A stretch of DNA of 64,000 nucleotides, from contig NZ_CP008941.1 in the NCBI RefSeq assembly GCF_000742835.1, positions 2,285,690-2,349,689 of the forward strand, written 5' to 3'. Under the pieces are notes generated by a model. The model saw nothing but the letters and a program-made list of their open reading frames with translations, was not told the origin of the DNA and did not search any database. Both the position numbers and the translations under genes were made by a program. This document shows positions 36,675 through 42,442 of the stretch, one piece after another. Each line of letters begins with the position of its first letter. The first letter of the stretch is position 1. Origin of the DNA: Candidatus Paracaedibacter acanthamoebae. GTDB taxonomy: Bacteria > Pseudomonadota > Alphaproteobacteria > Paracaedibacterales > Paracaedibacteraceae.

Positions 36675-37122
36675 ATTACAATCTCTTTATAAGTTACTGG
36701 ATGATTACAGTGAGTTTAATGTTTCAGGCAACCCTGATAAATTTTTAGACTCTGCAGAGAAAATTATCTTAATTAACGATCCTAATTCAATCCCAATTCT
36801 TCTCAGTTATTTTGATGATAGCAGAGAATATGGATGGGTTTTTGAGACTCTAATGATTTCTCTGGAAAGGTATTCAGAAAGTGAGCATATTCAAGCACTT
36901 TTAAAAAATCTGGAGACACTTCTTAAAAAAGCTCCCAATTGGGCTAGCTCAATATTTAATAGAATTCTGAATACAGAGAGGGGGATAAGTTTATTTATCC
37001 AATATATCCACCTAACATCCAAAGAATCATTATTAAAACTATTTAATTTGATGGAAGTTGAATTTCCCCACCATCAGGAATTAATTAAAACACTCAAACA
37101 AAAGATGGCGTATTCCACCTAA
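36667..37122 (+). CDS. Imm30-like immunity protein
   Basis: A 151-residue all-helical cytoplasmic protein. The pattern NPDKFLDSAEKIILINDPNSIPILLSYFDD, then FETLMISLERY, and LKKAPNWASSIFNRILNTERG fits my memory of immunity protein 30 (Imm30). Its ATG overlaps the end of the cassette 3 frame by eight bases, a tighter coupling than in the other two pairs. It most likely neutralises the HHxP-type toxin domain encoded just upstream. Family name from recall; function by position. Confidence 0.65.
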   Translation: MTELQSLYKLLDDYSEFNVSGNPDKFLDSAEKIILINDPNSIPILLSYFDDSREYGWVFETLMISLERYSESEHIQALLKNLETLLKKAPNWASSIFNRILNTERGISLFIQYIHLTSKESLLKLFNLMEVEFPHHQELIKTLKQKMAYST

Positions 37123-37194
37123 GTTTTCCTTCTAATTTTTTTACAATAAATATCTTTTTAGTCTATGCAGAAGCGATTTCTAAGAAAAAAGAAG

Positions 37195-37387
37195 GGGCAA
37201 GAAGAATAAAGGCCGGCCGCAAGAATGGCAACGCCTGAAAGACTTCAGCAACACGCCGGGGTATGAATGGATCAAACTCTTGGACGAGCGCGAGGATGTG
37301 GTGCGCCTCTATGTGGATGAACGCCATGACTCCGGCCACTTTGCCCATCAGGGGATGACAGCTGCCGCGAAGATCATAATAACCATT
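37195..37387 (+). pseudogene. Cassette 4 fragment (DUF637-like part) cut by an insertion sequence
   Basis: About 190 bp almost identical to cassette 3 and the giant gene in the block encoding EWQRLKDFSNTPGYEWIKLLDEREDVVR and DERHDSGHFAHQGMTAAAKIII. It has no start and is broken exactly at the left inverted repeat of the IS6-type element at 37388. The rest of the cassette is not on the other side of the element, so a deletion accompanied insertion. It shows that the array was once longer. Confidence 0.85.
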
Positions 37388-38218
37388 GGCTCCGTCAAGT
37401 TGTTGAGATTAATAGGCGCCTAGTTTAAAATCCTTTTGAAAAAATGAGGGTCGAACCATGAATGAGCGGTATAAAGGCTATCGGATGCCTAAAAGCATTA
37501 TTGGTTATGCTGTGAGACGATATTACCGTTTTAAGCTGAGCTTAAGAGATGTTAGTGAAATGCTTTTAGAACGCGGTGTCGAAGTTACTTATGAAACGAT
37601 TCGTAATTGGTGTCGTACCTGGGGCCCAGTGTTTGCCAAAACAATACGTCGCAAGAGAGGCTCTTCTTTCAAAGACAAATGGCACATTGATGAAATGAGA
37701 ATAAAGATCAAGGGAGAAATCTTTTGGCTCTGGCGCTTGATCGATAGTGACGCTGAGGAAATAGAGATTCTTCTCCAAAAAAGACGCAATGCCAAAGCCG
37801 CTATACGATTTTTGAAGTTGGCCCTTAAAAGAGTTAGAGTTTCTCCAAGGGTTATGATCACGGATAAACTGAGAAGTTACAGAAAAGCCCACCGTGTCTT
37901 ATTTAAATCTGTTGAACATCGTTCTCACAAGCGCCTTAATAACCGAATAGAAAACAGCCACCAGCCAACCCGGGAAAAGGAAAGGCAAATGCGAGGTTTT
38001 AAAAGTCCTGGTGGTGCGCAAAGATTTCTCAGTAGCATGGGTGTTTTTCTGAATCTTTTAAAAGTTGGTCGATATAAATATTCTGCCCCAGACTATAGAC
38101 AGAAACTTAAAATAGCTTTTGCGACATTTGATGATATTGTTTCTTCAAGCCAGAATTATGCCTAAAAATAGAAGAAAGGTGCTTCTCTAACTTCTTATCC
38201 AAACAACTTGACGGAGCC
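37388..38218 (+). mobile_element. IS6-type insertion sequence A
   Basis: An 831-bp element with 17-bp perfect terminal inverted repeats GGCTCCGTCAAGTTGTT (37388-37404) and AACAACTTGACGGAGCC (38202-38218), carrying one transposase gene. The flanking 8-mers (TAACCATT left, GAGGGATC right) do not match, so no target duplication remains, consistent with a recombination or adjacent deletion event. Confidence 0.9.
37458..38165 (+). CDS. IS6-family transposase of IS A
   Basis: A 235-residue DDE transposase that moves the element by replicative transposition. It has an N-terminal helix-turn-helix (LSLRDVSEMLLERGVEVTYETIRNW) and the catalytic residues in KWHIDEM (D), MITDKLRSY (D) and HKRLNNRIENSHQPTR (E). 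The length is normal for IS6 and the frame is intact, so it could be active. About three quarters of residues are shared with the transposase of IS B by eye. Confidence 0.93.
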   Translation: MNERYKGYRMPKSIIGYAVRRYYRFKLSLRDVSEMLLERGVEVTYETIRNWCRTWGPVFAKTIRRKRGSSFKDKWHIDEMRIKIKGEIFWLWRLIDSDAEEIEILLQKRRNAKAAIRFLKLALKRVRVSPRVMITDKLRSYRKAHRVLFKSVEHRSHKRLNNRIENSHQPTREKERQMRGFKSPGGAQRFLSSMGVFLNLLKVGRYKYSAPDYRQKLKIAFATFDDIVSSSQNYA

Positions 38219-38258
38219 GAGGGATCTCCTTAGAGCAATCTAGGGGGGATTACTCAAC

Positions 38259-38332
38259 ATCTTTTCTTTTTAAACTTGAATAAGAAAAGATATAGTATTA
38301 TGTTTTCTTTACATACACCGTTGAGAAAAGAT
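38259..38332 (+). promoter_or_regulatory. Inverted-repeat operator candidate upstream of fic
   Basis: ATCTTTTCT (38259-38267) and AGAAAAGAT (38283-38291) form a perfect 9-bp inverted repeat, and a second AGAAAAGAT (38324-38332) sits just before the ATG at 38337. TATAGTATTATG between them could include a -10 box. Three copies of one 9-mer in 75 bp suggest a repressor site, perhaps for the helix-turn-helix tail of the Fic protein itself. Confidence 0.45.
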
Positions 38333-38336
38333 AGTT

Positions 38337-39494
38337 ATGGATCACAGAGTTGGAACTTACGTTACCCAAAAGGTAGCTGGGGAGCCCTATAAGGCTTATG
38401 TGCCGCCTAAATTACCACCAGAGCCTCCTGTGGACCTAACTAAGCTCTATCCCTATCTGGAAAAAGCAACTCTAGCACTCGCTGAGTTAAATAGCATTCA
38501 TAAATCTATTCCTAACACCTCGCTGTTCATTTATATGTATGTCCGCAAAGAGGCTCTACTCTCAAGCCAAATTGAAGGGACACAAAGTTCATTTTCAGAC
38601 TTAATGCTTTTTGAACATCATCAGAAACCACAGGTATCACTGGAAGATGTCGAGGAGGTATCTAATTATGTAAAAGCGATCACTTATGGCTTAGGGAGGC
38701 TAAAAGAAAATTTTCCCCTATCCCTTAGGCTGCTTCGAGAAATTCATGGCGTACTACTTTCTGGTGGTCGTGGTTCAGGAAAGCTGCCAGGTGAATTTAG
38801 ACGTTCACAAAATTGGATTGGTGGTACAAGACCAGGTAATGCACTATTCATTCCTCCACCGGTTGATCATTTAAATCAGTGCTTATCTGATTTTGAAAAT
38901 TTTCTACATGATGATAGCTTACCCGTCTTAATCAAAGCAGGCCTTGCACATGTTCAATTTGAAACAATACATCCCTTTCTAGATGGTAACGGGAGGCTTG
39001 GTCGATTATTAATTACCTTACTGCTTTGCCTGGGCGGTATGCTCGATGAGCCAATTCTGTATTTAAGCCTTTATCTCAAACAAAACCGTCATGTCTATTA
39101 TGAGTTGCTCCAAGAAGTCCGCTTGCATGGCACTTGGGAAACCTGGTTGGAATTCTTTTTAGAGGGTGTCTATCGATCTGCAAAACAAGCAATCAGCACA
39201 GCTAATCTGATTAATAACCTTTTTGAGCAAGATCGGACAAAAATAGCAACATTGGGTCGTGCGAGGTTTTCGTGCGAACAAACACTAGAATATATGAAGC
39301 GATTGCCACAGGTAACTGTCCCCTTGCTCGCAAGTGAATTAGGTATGAGTGCTCCAACTGCCAGAAGCTCTCTCAATCATATGGTGGAGCTTGGAATTTT
39401 AGAGGAAACCAGTTCCAAAAAGCGCGATAAAATATACGTATACCGTAACTACCTATATATTCTTGAAGATGGGGCGGAGCCCTTTAGATCGTGA
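38337..39494 (+). CDS. Fic-domain protein with N-terminal inhibitory motif and C-terminal HTH
   Basis: A 385-residue Fic protein. The active loop HPFLDGNGRLGR (residues 212-223) holds the catalytic His and the ATP-binding Gly/Asn/Arg, so AMP transfer to hydroxyl side chains is expected. An N-terminal S-x3-E-G motif (SSQIEG, 76-81) is the autoinhibitory helix of class II Fic proteins. The C-terminus (LASELGMSAPTARSSLNHMVELGIL) is a winged helix-turn-helix. The target could be host or bacterial; there is no export signal. It lies between IS A and IS B in the same orientation as both. Confidence 0.93.
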   Translation: MDHRVGTYVTQKVAGEPYKAYVPPKLPPEPPVDLTKLYPYLEKATLALAELNSIHKSIPNTSLFIYMYVRKEALLSSQIEGTQSSFSDLMLFEHHQKPQVSLEDVEEVSNYVKAITYGLGRLKENFPLSLRLLREIHGVLLSGGRGSGKLPGEFRRSQNWIGGTRPGNALFIPPPVDHLNQCLSDFENFLHDDSLPVLIKAGLAHVQFETIHPFLDGNGRLGRLLITLLLCLGGMLDEPILYLSLYLKQNRHVYYELLQEVRLHGTWETWLEFFLEGVYRSAKQAISTANLINNLFEQDRTKIATLGRARFSCEQTLEYMKRLPQVTVPLLASELGMSAPTARSSLNHMVELGILEETSSKKRDKIYVYRNYLYILEDGAEPFRS

Positions 39495-39854
39495 TAGGGA
39501 GGAACTTACCCTTCTCTTTTTCGTAGCATGAATTCTTCACTTTCAAATCTTTGATTTTTCATCCATTTAAAAAGCTATTTTTAATGGGGTTTTCCGTGCC
39601 CCCCCTTCAACCTGCCAAATATCCTCTCATTTTTCATAATGCACTTTTGGCAGTTTCCTGGCTAGACCCATACTACAAAGGCAGTTAATGTTGTGGAGAT
39701 TATCCCAAAGTGGCAGTAATCTCCTAAATGTCCCAGATCCAAATTTATAGATGAGAATTAAATTTAAAAATTTCCCTAGTTTTATTAATTTAGAGAATTC
39801 ATAAAAAAATGGTTATCTATATTTATATTAAAAGCATGAGCAATAGTAATATGA
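39495..39854. other. Intergenic gap between fic and IS B
   Basis: 360 bp with stop codons in all frames over short distances and a C8 run near 39600. I see no gene, RNA or clear repeat in it. A weak TTTTT-rich segment after the fic stop is not a convincing hairpin terminator. Confidence 0.6.
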
Positions 39855-40691
39855 GGTATCGTCAAGTTGTTGAGGTAAAAATCCAATTGTTGTAAGATTC
39901 TTGCAAAAATAAAAGGAAGCCTTTTAATTATGACAGATTATTATAAAGGATATCGAATTTCCAAAAGCTTTATCGGTTTTGCTGTCCGATACTATTACCG
40001 CTATAAGATCAGCTTAAGAGATTTAAGCGAAATGCTTCAGGATAGAGGCCTCTCTGTCACTTATGAAACCATTCGAAATTGGTGTCAAACTTGGGGTCCT
40101 GTTTATGCCAGAGGCATTCGTCAGAAAAGAGGATCAGCTTATAAAGACAAATGGCATATCGATGAAGTGAGAGTAAAAATAAAAGGGGAGGTCTTTTGGT
40201 TATGGCGACTGATTGATAGTGAGGGAGAAGAAATTGATGTGCTTTTACAAAAAAGAAGAAATGCTAAGGCAGCTATAAGATTTTTAAAGCGAGCGCTTAA
40301 AAAGTTAGGCATGCCTCCTCGCGTCATGGTGACAGATAAGCTGAGAAGCTATAAAAAGGCCCATAGAATTTTACTTAAATCTGCAGAGCATCGATCGCAT
40401 AAACGCTTGAACAATAGAATAGAGAACAGTCATCAGCCGACAAGAGAAAAAGAGAGACAAATGAGAGGTTTCAAAAGTTTGCCAAGCGCTCAAAGATTTT
40501 TAAGCAGTATGGGAGCTTTTCTTAATCTTTTAAAAGTAGGGCGGTATAAACAGGGCGCTAAAGAGTATCGACAAAGGTTTATTCAATCCATCAATATCTT
40601 TAATGAGATTGTAACCTCATACCACCATTATGCCAAATAAGAGGGAAAAAACCTCGTCCGGATTATTCCTTCTAAACAACTTGACGATACC
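39855..40691 (+). mobile_element. IS6-type insertion sequence B
   Basis: An 837-bp element with 17-bp perfect terminal inverted repeats GGTATCGTCAAGTTGTT (39855-39871) and AACAACTTGACGATACC (40675-40691). The inner ten bases equal those of IS A, so the two are related but different elements. Flanking 8-mers (TAATATGA and GCTATAAC) do not form a target duplication. Confidence 0.9.
39930..40640 (+). CDS. IS6-family transposase of IS B
   Basis: A 236-residue intact DDE transposase with KWHIDEV, MVTDKLRSY and HKRLNNRIENSHQPTR carrying the three acidic catalytic residues, and an N-terminal helix-turn-helix (LSLRDLSEML-type). It is closely similar to the transposase of IS A but with many substitutions, indicating separate arrivals of sister elements and not a duplicated copy. 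Confidence 0.93.
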   Translation: MTDYYKGYRISKSFIGFAVRYYYRYKISLRDLSEMLQDRGLSVTYETIRNWCQTWGPVYARGIRQKRGSAYKDKWHIDEVRVKIKGEVFWLWRLIDSEGEEIDVLLQKRRNAKAAIRFLKRALKKLGMPPRVMVTDKLRSYKKAHRILLKSAEHRSHKRLNNRIENSHQPTREKERQMRGFKSLPSAQRFLSSMGAFLNLLKVGRYKQGAKEYRQRFIQSINIFNEIVTSYHHYAK

Positions 40692-40973
40692 GCTATAACC
40701 TATAAAGTTAAAGCTTCAGTTTTAAAAAATTGGCAGAATTCCTAAGCCATATCTTTTTATAAAAATTATTTTATAAGCTGAATTGCTATTTCGCGACAGC
40801 GACTATTTAGGTAAGAAGTTATAGAGAAAGGATTCTCAAAAAACGTTCCTTTTTTAAGACAGCTTTTAACAAAATTAAAAATTAAGTGTTATCAAGCCTC
40901 TTGGAGTCTTATTTACTCATATTGGATTTCATAGTATATTAAACCCATAAAAACACCTCATTTATAAGACTCT

Positions 40974-41558
40974 ATGGAAAAAGAACCTTCCGGACGGTTG
41001 ATTGGGTACGCTCGCGTCAGTACAACAGAACAAGACTTAAGCCTACAACTAGATTCCTTACAAAAAGCTGGTTGTAAAAAAGCTCTCATTTTTATTGATA
41101 AAGTTTCAGGGGCGAAAGCGGACCGTCCTGGATTAGAAAAGTGTTTGTCCATTTTAGAATCGGGCGATACACTGCTGGTCTGGCGGCTCGACCGGCTGGG
41201 ACGTTCCATGTCTCATTTGGTTAACCTTGTCCAATCTTTATTTGAACGCAAAATTGGATTCCGGTCTTTATGTGATGGGGCCATTGATACCACCACTGCT
41301 TCAGGTGAGCTTATATTCAACATATTCTCAGCCATGGCTCAGTTTGAAAGACGTCTTATCCAAGAACGAACCCGAGCAGGCTTGAATGCAGCCCGGGCTA
41401 GGGGGAGGAGAGGGGGCCGGCCCCCTTTAAATCCAAATGACCCGAGGGTCATTAGTGCTAAAAAGTTGCATCAAGATAAAGAGATAAGCATAGAGAAAAT
41501 CTGCACAACTTTAAAAATCTCTCGGGCTAGCTTTTATAGATACTTGAAAGAAAGCTAA
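40974..41558 (+). CDS. Serine site-specific recombinase (resolvase/invertase family)
   Basis: A 194-residue small serine recombinase. GYARVSTTEQDLSLQ carries nucleophile Ser16, VSGAKADRPGL and WRLDRLGRS hold the conserved arginines, QFERRLIQERTRAGL is the long E-helix, and the C-terminus (ISIEKICTTLKISRASFYRYL) is the Hin/Tn3-type DNA-binding helix-turn-helix. It could resolve cointegrates or invert DNA. No paired res or inverted crossover sites were recognised near it, so its substrate is unknown. Upstream TATTAAACCC-type sequence may hold a promoter. Confidence 0.94.
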   Translation: MEKEPSGRLIGYARVSTTEQDLSLQLDSLQKAGCKKALIFIDKVSGAKADRPGLEKCLSILESGDTLLVWRLDRLGRSMSHLVNLVQSLFERKIGFRSLCDGAIDTTTASGELIFNIFSAMAQFERRLIQERTRAGLNAARARGRRGGRPPLNPNDPRVISAKKLHQDKEISIEKICTTLKISRASFYRYLKES

Positions 41559-41611
41559 GCTTATACAATTAGAAAAGAGTATAGAGAACCTGGCCGCTCT
41601 CAATCCAATAA

Positions 41612-41646
41612 TTGACTTCCTATTTTCATAACATATATGTTATATT
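41612..41646 (+). promoter_or_regulatory. Promoter with 16-bp palindromic operator of the higBA-like locus
   Basis: TTGACT (41612-41617) and TATGTT (41636-41641) are spaced 18 bp. A perfect palindrome ATAACATATATGTTAT (41628-41643) covers the -10 box. Such a site nine bases upstream of a toxin-antitoxin pair is the expected binding place of the HTH antitoxin for autorepression. Confidence 0.65.
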
Positions 41647-41651
41647 AGGGT

Positions 41652-41983
41652 ATGAAATGGAAAGTTAGCTACTATAATGCTGCTGTAATGCAGCAGATTC
41701 TTGAGCTGCCTAAAACACTCTTGGCTCGATACCTGAGGACTATAGATCTTATCGAGCAGTTTGGAGCTAACCTAGGGGAACCTCATACTAAACTTTTGGT
41801 GAAGGTTTATTTGAGCTACGCCTTAAAGGGCGAGAGGGGATAGCCAGGGTATTCTACTGTACAATGATTGGAAAAGAAGTGGTGATATTACATTCATTTA
41901 TCAAGAAGACCCAAAAAACACCTCAGAGAGAGACTGAGATAGCAAGGACCAGGCTAAAGGAGATTAAAGATGACAAGAAATAG
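41652..41983 (+). pseudogene. HigB/Gp49-like toxin, frameshifted
   Basis: The first frame (MKWKVSYYNAAVMQQILELP ... GEPHTK) stops after 63 residues. The expected continuation (FGEGLFELRLKGREGIARVFYC, then HSFIKKTQKTP) lies in another frame from about 41795 to the stop at 41983. One base is missing around AAACTTTT at 41790-41797. Repaired, the product would be about 110 residues, the usual length of phage Gp49-like/HigB mRNA interferases, including the RVFYC and HxFxKKTxKTP signatures. The toxin is therefore probably inactive unless ribosomes shift at the A/T run. Its 3' end overlaps the antitoxin gene. Confidence 0.83.
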
Positions 41984-42296
41984 ACCAACTCACGAAGAGT
42001 TAAAGCACTTAGCTTTTCAAAAAGAGGGGGTTGAAGCCCTTTATGAGGAACTTGAAGAAGAGTATCATCTTCTAGCTGAAATGATTCAAGCTCGCCATGC
42101 TGCTGGCAAGACACAAGCCGAAGTTGCGGAGCTCATGGGGATTAAGACATCTGCAGTCGGAAGGTTAGAGAGTGCTCTGTTTTATAAAAAACATTCACCT
42201 ACTTTGACAACTCTTAAGAAATATGCTCATGCTTTAGGGTATAGGTTGGAGCTCAATCTAGTTCCTGACCATAATAAAAGTAATACAGCTTCATAG
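41970..42296 (+). CDS. HigA-like antitoxin, Xre-family HTH
   Basis: A 108-residue protein with an acidic N-terminal helix region (toxin-binding) and a C-terminal helix-turn-helix (KTQAEVAELMGIKTSAVGRLESAL, then TLKKYAHALGYRLELNL). It is intact, overlaps the tail of the disrupted toxin by 14 bases, and should bind the palindrome upstream. AAAGGAGATTAAAG provides its ribosome binding site. Survival of the antitoxin after loss of the toxin is common and can protect against related toxins. Confidence 0.9.
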   Translation: MTRNRPTHEELKHLAFQKEGVEALYEELEEEYHLLAEMIQARHAAGKTQAEVAELMGIKTSAVGRLESALFYKKHSPTLTTLKKYAHALGYRLELNLVPDHNKSNTAS

Positions 42297-42349
42297 TAAA
42301 GGCCCACTATTTTTATTTTTGGGAACGTTTATCCAAAGGAGCTTGAAAG

Positions 42350-42442
42350 ATGAGCGCTCAAGTTGGAAGATACTACCCGCTAAAGGGACGCAAGCCCAAT
42401 TATCCTTCTAACACAGCTATTCGGACCCTCTCTCATATTTAG
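42350..42442 (+). other. Short ORF with strong ribosome binding site, possible gene remnant
   Basis: AAGGAG stands eight bases before an ATG that opens 30 codons (MSAQVGRYYPLKGRKPNYPS ...) ending at TAG inside the 3' end of the opposite-strand F-box gene. It may be the beginning of a lost gene cut during rearrangement. No family is recognised. Confidence 0.25.

Noticed and set aside
38219-39854. IS A and IS B as a compound transposon carrying fic
   Set aside because: The two elements differ in outer inverted-repeat bases and protein sequence and have no target duplications, so this is not a simple compound transposon.
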